In this document: positions 1 to 8,818 of the stretch, one piece after another
Numbering within the stretch: the first letter of the stretch is position 1
Layout of the letters: the number at the start of each line of letters is the position of its first letter
Assembly (NCBI GenBank): GCA_028277765.1
Contig: JANQFQ010000107.1
Location: 1 to 33,068 of the forward strand
Origin: Desulfobacterales bacterium
GTDB lineage: Bacteria; Desulfobacterota; Desulfobacteria; Desulfobacterales; SURF-7
Direction of reading: 5' to 3'
DNA: 33,068 bases
Notes under the pieces: model-generated
Seen by the model: the letters and a program-made list of their open reading frames with translations, nothing else
Told to the model about the DNA's origin: nothing
The model's database searches: none
Translations under genes and position numbers: made by a program

Positions 1-73
1 GGAACTCAGGTTCGCGATCAGGGAAGGCGGTCGTACGGTTGGCGCCGGCGTTGTCAGCGAAATTATTGAATAG
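1..73 (+). CDS. tuf: Elongation factor Tu, C-terminal end (partial)
   Basis: The frame starting at base 2 reads 23 residues and stops at TAG 71-73. It contains the EF-Tu C-terminal signature REGGRTVGAGVVSEI, part of the last beta-barrel domain of the GTPase that delivers aminoacyl-tRNA to the ribosome. The rest of the gene is beyond the left edge. It lies 18 nt before rpsJ, the common fusA-tuf-rpsJ arrangement, so it is probably co-transcribed with the ribosomal cluster. Confidence 0.93.
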   Translation, partial: ELRFAIREGGRTVGAGVVSEIIE

Positions 74-91
74 TTAAAAGGTTATACAGGC

Positions 92-397
92 ATGAATACG
101 AAGATAAGAATAAGGCTGAGAGCATATGATCATAAACTGCTTGACCAGTCTTCAATGGATATTGTTGACACAGCAGAAAAGTCAGGGGCAAAGGTTGTGG
201 GGCCCATACCGCTTCCTACGAAAATTAATAAATTCTGTGTGCTGCGGTCACCCCATGTTAATAAGAAATCGCGTGAACAGTTTGAGATGCGGACTCATAA
301 GCGGCTTCTGGATATTCTTGAGCCGACCCAGCAAACGGTTGATGAATTGATGAAACTGGACCTTTCTCCTGGGGTGGATGTTGAAATTAAACTGTAG
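92..397 (+). CDS. rpsJ: 30S ribosomal protein S10
   Basis: The 101-residue product has the normal S10 length and family motifs: an N-terminal [17 protein letters not shown], the central GPIPLPTK loop that inserts into the 30S head, and [12 protein letters not shown] near residue 65-75. S10 binds 16S rRNA in the head and, as NusE, takes part in transcription antitermination with NusB. This is the first gene of the S10 block, 18 nt after tuf and 20 nt before rplC. The ATG at 92 is preceded by only a weak AGG. Confidence 0.98.
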   Translation: MNTKIRIRLRAYDHKLLDQSSMDIVDTAEKSGAKVVGPIPLPTKINKFCVLRSPHVNKKSREQFEMRTHKRLLDILEPTQQTVDELMKLDLSPGVDVEIKL

Positions 398-417
398 CAG
401 AGGGATGTAAAAGAACC

Positions 418-1044
418 ATGAGTAGCGGAATGATTGGAAAAAAACTTGGAATGACGGGGCTCTTTTCCCCTGAAGGAAGATATTTGCCTGTTACAGTAGT
501 GCAGATGGGGCCCTGTGTCATTACACAAATAAAAACAGTTGAAACGGACGGTTATAATGCGCTTCAGCTTGGATATGGTGATAAAAAAGCATCGTCTGTT
601 AACAGGCCGCTGGCCGGCCACTATAAAAAGAGTGGCGGGAAACTGTTTGCTTTTACGCGTGAATTCAGGGTTGACAGTACTGATGAATATAAACTCGGAC
701 AGGATATAAGCCTGGAGATCTTTGAAATCGGTGAACGCGTTGATGTTACCGGGACAACAAAAGGCCGCGGGTTTTCCGGTGTGATAAAAAGACATGGTTT
801 CCATGGCGGCAAAAAAACACATGGCAGTCACAGCCACAGAATACCCGGTTCGATTGGGTGCAGTGCCTGGCCTGCAAAGGTTATCAAGGGGAAGAAACTC
901 CCTGGAAGGTATGGAAACGAACGAAAAACAGTTAAAAATCTTGAGATTGTCGACATTATGGCTGATAAGAACCTGATCCTTTTGAAAGGAGCGGTTCCAG
1001 GGGCTAAGAATGGTCTTCTGAAGATTAATAAGCTGAAACAATAA
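418..1044 (+). CDS. rplC: 50S ribosomal protein L3
   Basis: The 208-residue product matches bacterial L3 in length. It opens with GMIGKKLGMTGLF and holds the conserved central stretch GTTKGRGFSGVIKRHGFHGG near residues 112-131, followed by SHSHRIPGSIG, the extension that reaches toward the peptidyl-transferase centre. L3 is an early 23S-binding assembly protein. The ATG at 418 directly follows rpsJ with GAGGG upstream. A long reverse-strand open frame over this gene is a shadow. Confidence 0.98.
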   Translation: MSSGMIGKKLGMTGLFSPEGRYLPVTVVQMGPCVITQIKTVETDGYNALQLGYGDKKASSVNRPLAGHYKKSGGKLFAFTREFRVDSTDEYKLGQDISLEIFEIGERVDVTGTTKGRGFSGVIKRHGFHGGKKTHGSHSHRIPGSIGCSAWPAKVIKGKKLPGRYGNERKTVKNLEIVDIMADKNLILLKGAVPGAKNGLLKINKLKQ

Positions 1045-1104
1045 TGAAACGATAAAGGTTAATACAGGCGGTTTGTTTTTAGTTAAATTATGATGAGGAA
1101 TATT

Positions 1105-1728
1105 ATGGCTGTCCTTGATGTTCAAAATATAAATGGGAAAAAAGTATCAGAGATAGATCTTGCTGACAGCATTTTTGATGTGCAGGTAAAGAAGAATGTT
1201 CTGCATGAAGTGGTCGCCATGCAGCTCGCCAGCAGACGCTCTGGAACAGCGTCTGTAAAGCACCGGTCTGATGTGAAAGGGAGCCAGAGAAAGCTGTTTC
1301 GCCAGAAAGGAACCGGGCGGGCGCGGCGTGGTAATATAAAAGCGCCCCTTCTTAGAGGCGGCGGTGTCGCGTTTGGACCTGATCCAAAGAATTATGCCTA
1401 CAAGGTTCCTAAAAAGAAAAGAAAACTCGCCCTGAAGATGGCCCTTACAAGCAAACTTCAGAGTGAAGAACTGACTATTATTGATCAGATTGATCTGGAA
1501 GAGGCGAAAACCAGACGGGTAGTGGAAATAATTGAAATGCTGGAAACAGATAACGTTCTTATCGTCACAGAAGGGAGGAACGAAAACCTTGAACTTTCCG
1601 CGAGAAACCTACCTAAGGTTAAAGTGCTCAGGAGTGAAGGTTTGAATGTTTATGATATACTTAAACATAAGGATCTGATCCTGCTTGAGCCTTCTATCAA
1701 GGCGATTGAAGGGAGGTTCGAGAAATGA
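1105..1728 (+). CDS. rplD: 50S ribosomal protein L4
   Basis: L4 binds 23S rRNA domain I, lines the exit tunnel and in some bacteria represses the S10 operon. The product (207 aa from this start) has the typical [20 protein letters not shown] loop near residue 70 that projects into the tunnel. In-frame ATGs exist at 1090, 1093 and 1105. I chose 1105 because GAGG at 1095-1098 sits 6 nt before it and because L4 proteins usually begin with a short MAVLDV-like strand. The stop overlaps the rplW start by 4 nt, suggesting translational coupling. Confidence 0.97.
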   Translation: MAVLDVQNINGKKVSEIDLADSIFDVQVKKNVLHEVVAMQLASRRSGTASVKHRSDVKGSQRKLFRQKGTGRARRGNIKAPLLRGGGVAFGPDPKNYAYKVPKKKRKLALKMALTSKLQSEELTIIDQIDLEEAKTRRVVEIIEMLETDNVLIVTEGRNENLELSARNLPKVKVLRSEGLNVYDILKHKDLILLEPSIKAIEGRFEK

Positions 1729-2012
1729 AGGATTATGTTTTAATTAAAAGGCCCCTGAATACTGAGAAAACAAATATTCAGCAGGAGACATTCAACCAGG
1801 TTTCCTTTGAAGTTGATCGAAGGGCAAACAGGGTTGAGATCAGAAAGGCGGTTGAGAAAACGTTTAATGTAAAAGTCGCTTCTGTACAGACCATGCAGGT
1901 CAAGGGCAAGGTGAAACAGAGGGGCCGGGTTGTTGGCAAAAGAAAGGACTGGAAAAAAGCGATTGTAAAATTGATGCCGGGTGAGCGGATCGATTTTTTT
2001 GAAGGTGTTTAG
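1725..2012 (+). CDS. rplW: 50S ribosomal protein L23
   Basis: The 95-residue product has the L23 pattern: an N-terminal [11 protein letters not shown], a central [20 protein letters not shown], and the loop rich in Gly, Lys and Arg ([20 protein letters not shown]) before the last strand. L23 sits at the tunnel exit and is a main docking point for trigger factor and the signal recognition particle; Ffh is encoded further along in this window. Its ATG overlaps the rplD stop (ATGA). Confidence 0.97.
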   Translation: MKDYVLIKRPLNTEKTNIQQETFNQVSFEVDRRANRVEIRKAVEKTFNVKVASVQTMQVKGKVKQRGRVVGKRKDWKKAIVKLMPGERIDFFEGV

Positions 2013-2059
2013 TGCCGGATTAGCCGGTTTATATACAGTAGAGACCGTGAGGGAAAAGA

Positions 2060-2884
2060 ATGGCTGTTAAAAAAGTAAAACCAACATCTCCGGGACGTCG
2101 TTTCCAGGAGTATGCCACATTTGAAGAAGTGACCAAATCAAAGCCGGAAAAGAGTCTGCTGCGGAAGATAAAAAAGAGAGGCGGCCGTAATACTCACGGC
2201 CGGATTACGATCAGACATCGTGGCGGCGGTCATAGGCGCCATTATCGTGTGATAGATTTCAAACGGAATAAGGAAGGTGTTCCGGCAAAGGTGGCGGCAA
2301 TAGAATATGATCCAAACCGAAGCGCGAGAATAGCGCTTCTTCATTATGTTGATGGTGAGAAGCGTTATATTATCGCACCGCTTAAGCTTGCTGTTGGAGA
2401 TATGGTTCTTGCTGGGCCGGGTGCGGATATTAAACCGGGGAATGCTTTACCGTTAAGCAATATACCCCTCGGCACCCATATACATAACATAGAACTTAGA
2501 ATCGGAAAAGGCGGACAGATTGCAAGAAGCGCTGGATCATACGCCCAGCTTATGGCGAAAGAAGATCCATACGCTCTGATAAAACTTCCCTCCGGTGAAG
2601 TCCGGAAAGTACTGCTGAAATGCAGGGCGACCATCGGCCAGATAGGGAATACGGTTCACGAAAATATATCCCTGGGAAAGGCCGGGCGAAAAAGGTGGCT
2701 CGGGAGACGACCGAGAGTACGCGGGGTTGCCATGAATCCGGTTGATCATCCCATGGGAGGCGGTGAAGGAAGATCTTCCGGGGGGCGTCACCCATGTTCC
2801 CCGTGGGGTATGCCTTCAAAAGGGTTCAGGACACGTAAGAATAAAGGGAGTGACCGTTATATTGTTAAAAGACGAAAAAAATAA
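2060..2884 (+). CDS. rplB: 50S ribosomal protein L2
   Basis: The 274-residue product is full length for L2, the protein that supports subunit association and the peptidyl-transferase centre. It contains [20 protein letters not shown] near residue 41-60 and the C-terminal [20 protein letters not shown] segment at 225-244; the functionally important His is residue 230. The ATG at 2060 follows GAGGG and lies 47 nt after rplW. Confidence 0.98.
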   Translation: MAVKKVKPTSPGRRFQEYATFEEVTKSKPEKSLLRKIKKRGGRNTHGRITIRHRGGGHRRHYRVIDFKRNKEGVPAKVAAIEYDPNRSARIALLHYVDGEKRYIIAPLKLAVGDMVLAGPGADIKPGNALPLSNIPLGTHIHNIELRIGKGGQIARSAGSYAQLMAKEDPYALIKLPSGEVRKVLLKCRATIGQIGNTVHENISLGKAGRKRWLGRRPRVRGVAMNPVDHPMGGGEGRSSGGRHPCSPWGMPSKGFRTRKNKGSDRYIVKRRKK

Positions 2885-2927
2885 ATTTTTATTAGTATAA
2901 AAAAAGACAGAAAAAACAGGAGTATTT

Positions 2928-3206
2928 ATGCCACGGTCGTTGAAAAAAGGTCCGTTTGTTGATTTGAAACTTAAAAAAAAGGTTATGATGGCCCAGGAAA
3001 CACAGAGTAACCAGGTTATTAAAACATGGTCCAGGCGTTCAACTATTATTCCAGAGATGGTCGGGATTACGCTGGCGGTACATAATGGTAGAAAATTCAT
3101 ACCGGTATTTGTTTCAGAGAATATGGTGGGACATAAGCTTGGTGAATTTTCTCCTACTAGGACGTTTTACGGACATTCAGGTGATAGAAAAAGTAGAGTG
3201 AAGTAA
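2928..3206 (+). CDS. rpsS: 30S ribosomal protein S19
   Basis: The 92-residue product has the full S19 architecture: an N-terminal [12 protein letters not shown], a central [14 protein letters not shown], and the C-terminal [14 protein letters not shown] stretch that contacts the 30S head and intersubunit bridges. CAGGAG at 2918-2923 gives a good ribosome binding site for the ATG at 2928. The 43 nt spacer before it is A/T rich and shows no promoter that I trust. Confidence 0.98.
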   Translation: MPRSLKKGPFVDLKLKKKVMMAQETQSNQVIKTWSRRSTIIPEMVGITLAVHNGRKFIPVFVSENMVGHKLGEFSPTRTFYGHSGDRKSRVK

Positions 3207-3217
3207 AGGGTTTCATT

Positions 3218-3556
3218 ATGGAAACTAAAGCAATAGCAAAATATGTACGAATTTCTCCGATGAAAGTTCGTAAGATAATCGGCGGTATAAAGGGAAAGCC
3301 TGTTGAAACAGGCCTTAACAAACTGAGGTTCATGCCTCAAAAAGCAGCGGGTCTGGTTGAGAAGGTAATACGCTCTGCAGTGGCAAATGCTGATCAGAAT
3401 AGTGATGTAGACGTTGATACGCTTGTGATAAAGAATATCCTCGTCGACCAGGGGCCGTCTCTTAAACGGTTTCGCGCAAGGGCTAGGGGCAGGGGATCAA
3501 GAATTTTAAAAAAGACGAGCCATATTACGGTGGTTGTGGCTGAGGAACAAGTTTAA
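3218..3556 (+). CDS. rplV: 50S ribosomal protein L22
   Basis: The 112-residue product has the L22 N-terminal [14 protein letters not shown] pattern and the basic hairpin loop near residues 85-100 ([15 protein letters not shown]) that extends into the exit tunnel beside L4. Macrolide-resistance changes in other bacteria fall in this loop; none can be judged here. The start is 11 nt after the rpsS stop. Confidence 0.98.
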   Translation: METKAIAKYVRISPMKVRKIIGGIKGKPVETGLNKLRFMPQKAAGLVEKVIRSAVANADQNSDVDVDTLVIKNILVDQGPSLKRFRARARGRGSRILKKTSHITVVVAEEQV

Positions 3557-3571
3557 CAGGGAGGACATGTA

Positions 3572-4219
3572 TTGGGTCAGAAAGTTAATCCAATCGGCTT
3601 GAGACTGGGCATAGTTAAAACGTGGGAGTCAAAGTGGTATGCTGACAAGAACTATGCGAATTTTATCATTGAAGATCATAAGCTCAGGGAGTTTTTAAAG
3701 AAAAAACTATACCATGCCGGTATCTCCAAAATTGAGATTGAAAGGTCGGCTAAAAGGGTCAAACTCCGTGTTTTTACTGCCAGGCCGGGAATCGTTATCG
3801 GTAAGAAGGGCGCTGAGATTGATTTGCTTAAGCAGGAGCTGAACGGGCTTGTTTCGCAAGAGATTATGATTGATATCCAGGAGGTCAGAAAACCTGAGGT
3901 TGATGCCCAGCTGGTGGCGGAAAACGTGGCAAACCAGCTTGAAAGGCGGGTCGCCTTCCGCCGTGCGATGAAGAGAGGTGTGTCGTCTTCAATGAGATTC
4001 GGGGCACTCGGTGTTAAAATTATTTGCGCCGGACGGCTCGGCGGCGCTGAAATGGCCAGGACCGAGTGGTATAAAGAGGGCCGGATCCCTCTTCACACAC
4101 TAAGGGCTGATATCGATTATGGGTTTACCGAAGCTAAAACAACGTATGGTATTATAGGGGTTAAGGTTTTTATTTTTAAAGGTGAGATTTTAAAGAAGGA
4201 CCAGGAGAAAACTCACTAG
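3572..4219 (+). CDS. rpsC: 30S ribosomal protein S3 (TTG start)
   Basis: The 215-residue product begins with the conserved [11 protein letters not shown], which fixes the start at TTG 3572; no in-frame ATG lies nearby, and GGGAGGA at 3559-3565 is the ribosome binding site. A type II KH domain is visible with the GIVIGKKG loop at residues 73-80, followed by the S3 C-terminal domain with [21 protein letters not shown]3 helps form the mRNA entry pore and its unwinding activity. It lies 15 nt after rplV. Confidence 0.98.
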   Translation: MGQKVNPIGLRLGIVKTWESKWYADKNYANFIIEDHKLREFLKKKLYHAGISKIEIERSAKRVKLRVFTARPGIVIGKKGAEIDLLKQELNGLVSQEIMIDIQEVRKPEVDAQLVAENVANQLERRVAFRRAMKRGVSSSMRFGALGVKIICAGRLGGAEMARTEWYKEGRIPLHTLRADIDYGFTEAKTTYGIIGVKVFIFKGEILKKDQEKTH

Positions 4220-4243
4220 GGTAGGAAGAACAGGAGCAAGGAC

Positions 4244-4660
4244 ATGCTGAGTCCTAAGAAAGTAAAATATAGAAAGAGACAAAGGGGCAGAATGAAGGGG
4301 CTGGCGCGCCGGGGATGCGCGCTTACATTCGGTGAATTCGGCCTTCAGGCTGTTGAATGCGGATCAATAACGTCCAAGCAGATTGAAGCCGGCAGGATCG
4401 CTATGACCCGTCATGTAAAACGTGGTGGGAAAATGTGGATAAGGATTTTTCCTGACAAACCGTTTACAAAAAAACCTGCAGAGGTCAGAATGGGAAAAGG
4501 GAAAGGCGCAACCGAAGGATGGGCAGCGGTAATCCGTCCTGGCAGAGTTCTTTATGAGCTTGAAGGTGTTCCCCGGGATCAGGCCCGCGAGGCGCTCAGA
4601 CTTGCTGCGCACAAACTTTCTGTGAAGACAAGATTTGTTGAGAGGAGTGAGTTGCAATGA
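4244..4660 (+). CDS. rplP: 50S ribosomal protein L16
   Basis: The 138-residue product has L16 motifs: an N-terminal [15 protein letters not shown], a central [18 protein letters not shown], and [20 protein letters not shown] near residues 83-102, the segment reaching the A-site tRNA and peptidyl-transferase centre. Its last 4 nt overlap the rpmC start, so the two are probably translationally coupled. CAGGAG lies upstream of the ATG at 4244. Confidence 0.98.
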   Translation: MLSPKKVKYRKRQRGRMKGLARRGCALTFGEFGLQAVECGSITSKQIEAGRIAMTRHVKRGGKMWIRIFPDKPFTKKPAEVRMGKGKGATEGWAAVIRPGRVLYELEGVPRDQAREALRLAAHKLSVKTRFVERSELQ

Positions 4661-4860
4661 AAGCAGGCGAGATAAGAGATATGAGCCTTGAAGAGATGAA
4701 TCAAAAAAAGGCAGAACTCCAGGAGGCGTATTTTAACCTTCGTTTTCAGCATGAAACAGGCCAGCTTGAGAACCCGAACGTTATGTCTAAAACAAGAAGA
4801 GATATAGCTAGAATAGAAACAATTATAAAGGAAAAGCAAACGACTCAGGGAAACAGTTGA
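4657..4860 (+). CDS. rpmC: 50S ribosomal protein L29
   Basis: The 67-residue product is the expected two-helix L29, with the family core [13 protein letters not shown] and [15 protein letters not shown]29 sits near the tunnel exit beside L23. The start ATG overlaps the rplP stop (4657-4660) and the stop falls 4 nt before rpsQ, giving a tight rplP-rpmC-rpsQ run. Confidence 0.97.
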   Translation: MKAGEIRDMSLEEMNQKKAELQEAYFNLRFQHETGQLENPNVMSKTRRDIARIETIIKEKQTTQGNS

Positions 4861-4864
4861 AGTT

Positions 4865-5128
4865 ATGAAAAAGCGAGGGATGAAAAGACAGTTGGTCGGG
4901 ATGGTGGTCAGCGATAAAATGGATAAGACCGTTGTTGTCATGGTTGAAAGACTGGTAAAACACCGGCGCTATAAAAAATATATCCGAAGACGCGCAAAGT
5001 TTTCTGTACATGATGAAGATAATGGCTGCAAGACCGGTGACAGGGTTTTAATAACAGAATCCAGGCCGCTCAGCCGTACAAAAAGGTGGCGGGTAAGCAG
5101 GGTCGTTAAAAAGGCGGTTTCGTTATAA
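4865..5128 (+). CDS. rpsQ: 30S ribosomal protein S17
   Basis: The 87-residue product has S17 OB-fold motifs: [19 protein letters not shown] at residues 12-30, [19 protein letters not shown], and the [19 protein letters not shown] block. S17 is a primary 16S-binding protein. The last codons are TTA TAA at 5123-5128, and these bases also begin a two-hairpin repeat (5123-5193), so the C-terminal Leu and the stop appear to come from the repeat. An in-frame ATG at 4880 is less likely because it lacks a spaced ribosome binding site. Confidence 0.97.
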   Translation: MKKRGMKRQLVGMVVSDKMDKTVVVMVERLVKHRRYKKYIRRRAKFSVHDEDNGCKTGDRVLITESRPLSRTKRWRVSRVVKKAVSL

Positions 5129-5193
5129 AGCTGAGTTGAATATGTCCTGCTATAGCGGGATTCAAACGAAACTTATGCCATTTTTGGTATAAT
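5123..5193 (+). repeat. Two-hairpin repeat, copy 1 (rpsQ-rplN)
   Basis: First of four same-strand copies with the shared frame TTATAAAGCTGAGTTGAAT, a variable hairpin, then ATTCAAACGAAACTTATGCC and a short second hairpin ending in GGTA. Here hairpin 1 has outer arms TTGAAT 5136-5141 and ATTCAA 5160-5165 and an inner stem CCTGC/GCGGG around TATA (5146-5159). Hairpin 2 is TATGCCA/TGGTATA with one G-U pair. The 3' end also reads TGGTATAAT (5185-5193), an extended -10 promoter look-alike. The other copies are at 8731, 29940 and 30811. Confidence 0.85.
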
Positions 5194-5205
5194 AAGGATG
5201 AGACG

Positions 5206-5574
5206 ATGATACAGGCAGAAACAAGGTTAAATGTGGCGGACAATTCAGGAGCCAAAGAGATATATTGTATTAAAGTATTAGGAGGATCTAAGAGAAGATA
5301 TGCGAGCATAGGAGATATCCTTGTTGTTTCTGTAAAAGAGGCGATACCGAACGCAAAGGTAAAAAAAGGGGATGTATTAAAGGCTGTTGTTGTCCGAACA
5401 AAAAAAGAGGTGAGGAGGCCTGACGGGTCGTACATTAGGTTTGATGATAACTCGGCGGTTCTGCTGAGCACGGGAATGGAGCCCATTGGGACCAGAATTT
5501 TTGGTCCTGTCGCCCGTGAGTTGAGGGCAAAGAAATTTATGAAAATTATTTCGCTGGCACCGGAAGTGCTGTAG
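5206..5574 (+). CDS. rplN: 50S ribosomal protein L14
   Basis: The 122-residue product is normal for L14, with [19 protein letters not shown] at the N-terminus, the central [20 protein letters not shown], and [13 protein letters not shown] near the C-terminus. L14 forms intersubunit bridges and is the docking site of the silencing factor RsfS. The 77 nt gap before it is mostly the repeat copy at 5123-5193; AAGGATGAGA gives a weak ribosome binding site. Confidence 0.98.
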   Translation: MIQAETRLNVADNSGAKEIYCIKVLGGSKRRYASIGDILVVSVKEAIPNAKVKKGDVLKAVVVRTKKEVRRPDGSYIRFDDNSAVLLSTGMEPIGTRIFGPVARELRAKKFMKIISLAPEVL

Positions 5575-5600
5575 GAAAATGCTCAGCGGGGATTTGTGTT

Positions 5601-5930
5601 ATGAAGAAAGATAAGTGCCATATCAGGAAAAATGACAAGATTAAGATAATTTCCGGAAAAGAAAAAGGGAAAGTCGGTAAGGTAACCAGTGTCAACAGGA
5701 AGAAAAACCGTATTTTGGTTGAGAATATCAACATGGTCAAAAAGCATACCAGGCCGAGTGCGCAGAACAGGCAGGGCGGGATTGTTGAAACGGAGAACCC
5801 GATACACTGGTCCAATGTGATGCTGATGTGCAACAAATGTATGAATCCTGTGCGTGTTAAGATACAGAAGCTTGAGGATCAAAAAAAGGTGCGGGTATGT
5901 AGGAAATGCAATGAGCAGATAGATGCTTGA
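5601..5930 (+). CDS. rplX: 50S ribosomal protein L24 (zinc-ribbon form)
   Basis: The 109-residue product has the KOW motif of L24 (DKIKIISGKEKGKVGKV, residues 12-28) that initiates 23S folding. The C-terminal half carries two CxxC pairs, CNKC near residues 76-79 and CRKC near 99-102, which could bind zinc. Many bacteria have L24 without this ribbon, so this is the zinc-type variant. GGGG lies upstream of the ATG at 5601. Confidence 0.97.
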   Translation: MKKDKCHIRKNDKIKIISGKEKGKVGKVTSVNRKKNRILVENINMVKKHTRPSAQNRQGGIVETENPIHWSNVMLMCNKCMNPVRVKIQKLEDQKKVRVCRKCNEQIDA

Positions 5931-5960
5931 TTGCCGGTGTATTAATTGTAGAGGAAAAAG

Positions 5961-6500
5961 ATGTCGCAGTTTAAAACCTATTATGATGAAGAAATTGTCC
6001 CCAAGCTGATGGACGCTTTTAAATACAATAATGTCATGCAGGTTCCGAAGCTTGACAAAATTGTACTTAACATGGGCATGGGGGAGGCTATTCAGAATAT
6101 AAAGATTCTTGATTCAGCCGTGGAAGAATTGAAAATAATTTCAGGTCAGCACCCTGTGGTCAGGCGAGCGAAAAAATCTGTCGCGGCGTTTAAACTAAGG
6201 GAAGGAATGCCTATCGGTTGTATGGTTACCCTGCGCCGTAATCGGATGTACGATTTTTTTAATAAGCTGGTGAATGTTGCTCTTCCCCGTGTTCGTGATT
6301 TCAGGGGGATCTCCGGAAAAGCGTTTGACGGGCATGGAAATTATTCCCTCGGTATCAGGGAGCAGATAATTTTTCCTGAAATTGATTATGATAAAATTGA
6401 TAAGATCAAAGGGCTGAACGTTACCATTGTTACCACAGCCAGAACAGATGAAGAAGGGAAGAAACTGTTAAAACTAATGGGAATGCCGTTTAGAAATTAG
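5961..6500 (+). CDS. rplE: 50S ribosomal protein L5
   Basis: The 179-residue product matches L5, which binds 5S rRNA and contacts P-site tRNA. Motifs visible are [16 protein letters not shown] at residues 28-43, the [16 protein letters not shown] stretch, the [20 protein letters not shown] segment near residue 115-132, and the C-terminal [20 protein letters not shown]. The ATG at 5961 follows GAGG at a good distance. Confidence 0.98.
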   Translation: MSQFKTYYDEEIVPKLMDAFKYNNVMQVPKLDKIVLNMGMGEAIQNIKILDSAVEELKIISGQHPVVRRAKKSVAAFKLREGMPIGCMVTLRRNRMYDFFNKLVNVALPRVRDFRGISGKAFDGHGNYSLGIREQIIFPEIDYDKIDKIKGLNVTIVTTARTDEEGKKLLKLMGMPFRN

Positions 6501-6555
6501 GGATAGGTTTACTGGTAACGCGGTGTTGCCTGAATGTCAGCAGGGAGGAGAAGGT

Positions 6556-6741
6556 TTGGCAAAAAAATCACTTAAGATGAAGGCCTTAAGAAAACCGAAA
6601 TTTAAGGTCCGGGCTTACAACAGGTGCCCGTTATGCGGAAGACCAAGAGGTTTTCTGCGGAAATTCGGAATTTGCCGTATATGTTTCAGGGAGCTTGCTT
6701 CTATTGGCAGATTGCCGGGTGTAGTTAAATCAAGCTGGTAA
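6556..6741 (+). CDS. rpsN: 30S ribosomal protein S14, zinc type (TTG start)
   Basis: From TTG 6556 the product is 61 residues, exactly the short type Z S14, and begins [18 protein letters not shown]. It has two CxxC pairs (CPLC and CRIC, about 12 residues apart) that form the zinc knuckle. I prefer TTG 6556 over an in-frame start at 6523 because GGAGGAG at 6544-6550 is 5 nt upstream and the length then fits the family. It lies between rplE and rpsH as in the standard spc order. Confidence 0.96.
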   Translation: MAKKSLKMKALRKPKFKVRAYNRCPLCGRPRGFLRKFGICRICFRELASIGRLPGVVKSSW

Positions 6742-6805
6742 GTGTTATCCATGCGGTTGGTTTCAGCGGCATGGTGATAACGATCAACCTCTATCGGAGA
6801 AAAAA

Positions 6806-7204
6806 ATGACAATGAGTGACCCTATAGCGGATATGCTTACGAGAATCCGTAACGCAGGGAAGGCAAAATTCAGCAGTGTTGATATCCCTGGATCTAATGT
6901 CAAATATGAGATGGCAAAGGTGATGAGAGACCAGGGCTATATCAAAAATTATAAAATTATAAAAGATAGTAGACAGGGTGTTTTGCGTATCTACCTCAAG
7001 TATGATGGAAATAATGACCACGTGATTTTCGGACTTAAACGCGTAAGCAAACCGAGTAGACGGGTTTACGTAAAGAAAAAGGATGTCAGACCCTTGTTGA
7101 ACGGTATGGGCACGGCGATACTGTCAACATCCAGGGGGATAATGACAGATAAACAGGCGAGGGTTGAAAACGTTGGGGGTGAGGTCCTCTGCAATATTTG
7201 GTAG
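6806..7204 (+). CDS. rpsH: 30S ribosomal protein S8
   Basis: The 132-residue product has the S8 start SDPIADMLTRIRNA and the C-terminal signature STSRGIMTDKQARVENVGGE that binds 16S helix 21. S8 is the classical autoregulator of the spc operon in E. coli; whether it is here cannot be read from sequence. A start at 6806 or 6812 is possible; GGAGA at 6796-6800 favours 6806. Its stop is followed within 15 nt by rplF. Confidence 0.97.
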   Translation: MTMSDPIADMLTRIRNAGKAKFSSVDIPGSNVKYEMAKVMRDQGYIKNYKIIKDSRQGVLRIYLKYDGNNDHVIFGLKRVSKPSRRVYVKKKDVRPLLNGMGTAILSTSRGIMTDKQARVENVGGEVLCNIW

Positions 7205-7218
7205 GAAAGGTAAAAAAG

Positions 7219-7764
7219 ATGTCTCGAGTTGGCAAAAAACCGATATCGATACCTGACAAGGTAAACATAACGTATAAAGACAGAATGATAACCGTAAAGG
7301 GTGACAAAGGAACCCTGACCAGAGAAATTCATCCTGAGGTCGATTTAGACATATCGGACGGAATCATAAATGTGACCGTAAGTTCGGAAACCAGGCAGAA
7401 ACGGGCTTTCCAGGGACTTGTCCGTTCTCTTGTGTCAAATATGGTAAAGGGTGTAAATAAAGGGTTTGAACGTAAGCTTGAGATAAACGGCATAGGGTAC
7501 CGCGCCGAGCTTAAAGGAAAGACTCTGGTTTTCAACCTCGGTTATTCCCACCCGGTTAATTTTGACCTTCCGGAGGGTATAAAAGCTGAGGTCGATAAGG
7601 CGGGTGTTGTCCTTTCAGGGATAGATAATGAGCTTTTGGGACGGACCGCGGCATCGATAAGGATGTTAAGGCCACCTGAACCGTATAAGGGCAAGGGAAT
7701 AAAGTACGCTGGGGAGCATATACAGCGGAAAGCTGGAAAGACAGCGACTGGAACTACTGCCTGA
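7219..7764 (+). CDS. rplF: 50S ribosomal protein L6
   Basis: From ATG 7219 the product is 181 residues and begins with the conserved MSRVGKKPI. The frame stays open back to a TTG at 7198 inside rpsH, but AGGAAAGG at 7204-7211 supports 7219. L6 has two repeated folds; the C-terminal LRPPEPYKGKGIKYAGEHI near residues 152-170 is diagnostic. L6 lies at the factor-binding site near the sarcin-ricin loop. Confidence 0.97.
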   Translation: MSRVGKKPISIPDKVNITYKDRMITVKGDKGTLTREIHPEVDLDISDGIINVTVSSETRQKRAFQGLVRSLVSNMVKGVNKGFERKLEINGIGYRAELKGKTLVFNLGYSHPVNFDLPEGIKAEVDKAGVVLSGIDNELLGRTAASIRMLRPPEPYKGKGIKYAGEHIQRKAGKTATGTTA

Positions 7765-7814
7765 TAAAAAAGCTGTTTTTTAATGTGAGCAATTGAATAT
7801 ACAAGGGTGTTAAA

Positions 7815-8183
7815 ATGGGGACCCAAAAAAGTAAAAAACTAAGCAGGCAAAAACGGAAGATGCGGATAAGAAAAAAAATTAGCGGGACTCCGGAATGTCC
7901 CCGGTTATGCGTTTTTCGCAGTTCACGGCATATTTATGCGCAGGTAATTGATGACATAACCGGTAATACGCTGGTTTCTGCTTCAACCTATGAAAAGGAT
8001 GTAAAAGAAAAATCGAAATTTGAGAACAAGGTAGCGGGTGCTAACTATATTGGAAAACTTGTTGGTGAACGCGCCGTCAGCAAGGGGATAAAAAAAGTGG
8101 TTTTTGACCGGAACGGATTTCTGTATCATGGCCGTATCAAAGCTGTTTCAGAAGGTGCGCGTGAATCAGGGCTCAAATTTTAA
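7815..8183 (+). CDS. rplR: 50S ribosomal protein L18
   Basis: The 122-residue product has the L18 pattern: a basic N-terminus, [18 protein letters not shown] near residues 32-49, and the C-terminal [22 protein letters not shown]18 binds 5S rRNA together with L5. The 50 nt gap after rplF has no clear structure. GGGTG precedes the ATG at 7815. Confidence 0.98.
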   Translation: MGTQKSKKLSRQKRKMRIRKKISGTPECPRLCVFRSSRHIYAQVIDDITGNTLVSASTYEKDVKEKSKFENKVAGANYIGKLVGERAVSKGIKKVVFDRNGFLYHGRIKAVSEGARESGLKF

Positions 8184-8217
8184 CGGTCTTAAATTAAAAT
8201 AACAGGAGGCGTGTCTT

Positions 8218-8736
8218 TTGCACAAACGAGATAAAGATAAAGATAAAGATAAAGATAAAGATGAAGAACTATTAATTGACAGGGTTGTTCATATTAACAG
8301 GGTTGCAAAAGTTGTCAAAGGCGGCAGGCGTTTCAGTTTTAGCGCTATAGTCGTTGTGGGTGATGGAAAGGGGAATGTCGGATACGGTCTGGGTAAAGCA
8401 GGTGAGGTGCCGGAGGCAATTCGCAAGGGGGTTGAAAAGGCTAAAAAGACCATGGCGAGTATCCCTTTGATTAATGGCACTATTCCGTATGAAACGATTG
8501 GCAGATTCGGCGCGGGCCGTGTACTGCTTAAGCCTGCATCAAAAGGGACAGGTGTTATAGCGGGCGGCGCTGTTCGCGCGGTACTTGAGGCAGCCGGTGT
8601 GCAAAATATTTTAACTAAATGCATGGGATCACACAATCCCCATAATGTAGTTAAAGCGACTCTTTCCGGTCTGTATCAGCTGCAGAGCAGGGAACGGGTA
8701 GCTGCAAGGCGCGGAATAGATGTGAATGATTTATAG
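8218..8736 (+). CDS. rpsE: 30S ribosomal protein S5 with Lys-Asp repeat N-terminus (TTG start)
   Basis: The 172-residue product contains the S5 double-stranded-RNA-like domain with [20 protein letters not shown] (residues 39-58) and the ribosomal-ambiguity C-terminal domain ([18 protein letters not shown]). The start is TTG 8218, 8 nt after a perfect AGGAGG at 8204-8209. Residues 5-14 are (DK)5, coded by five exact GATAAA units at 8230-8259; this replaces the usual short disordered N-terminus. The last codons TTA TAG (8731-8736) coincide with the start of a two-hairpin repeat. Confidence 0.97.
   Translation: MHKRDKDKDKDKDKDEELLIDRVVHINRVAKVVKGGRRFSFSAIVVVGDGKGNVGYGLGKAGEVPEAIRKGVEKAKKTMASIPLINGTIPYETIGRFGAGRVLLKPASKGTGVIAGGAVRAVLEAAGVQNILTKCMGSHNPHNVVKATLSGLYQLQSRERVAARRGIDVNDL
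8230..8265 (+). repeat. GATAAA hexanucleotide microsatellite inside rpsE
   Basis: Five perfect GATAAA units (8230-8259) followed by a one-base variant GATGAA (8260-8265). It is in frame and encodes alternating Asp-Lys in S5. Because the unit is six bases, slippage would add or remove Asp-Lys pairs without breaking the frame. Confidence 0.95.
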
Positions 8737-8793
8737 CTGTGTTGAATGCCTCTATAGCGGCATTCAAACGAAACTTATACCTTTGAGGTATAG
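8731..8793 (+). repeat. Two-hairpin repeat, copy 2 (rpsE-rpmD)
   Basis: Same element as at 5123. Hairpin 1 is a perfect 9-bp stem, TTGAATGCC 8742-8750 with GGCATTCAA 8759-8767. Hairpin 2 is a perfect 6-bp stem, TATACC 8776-8781 with GGTATA 8787-8792. The linker CAAACGAAACTTAT is identical to copy 1. The first six bases are the last codon and stop of rpsE. Confidence 0.87.
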
Positions 8794-8818
8794 GATGTGT
8801 GTAACGGAGTAAAGAAAA

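Noticed and set aside
295..1125. 276-residue open frame on the reverse strand over rplC.
   Set aside because: It overlaps a certain L3 gene, has no recognisable domain and fits the codon-position shadow of a GC-balanced coding strand.
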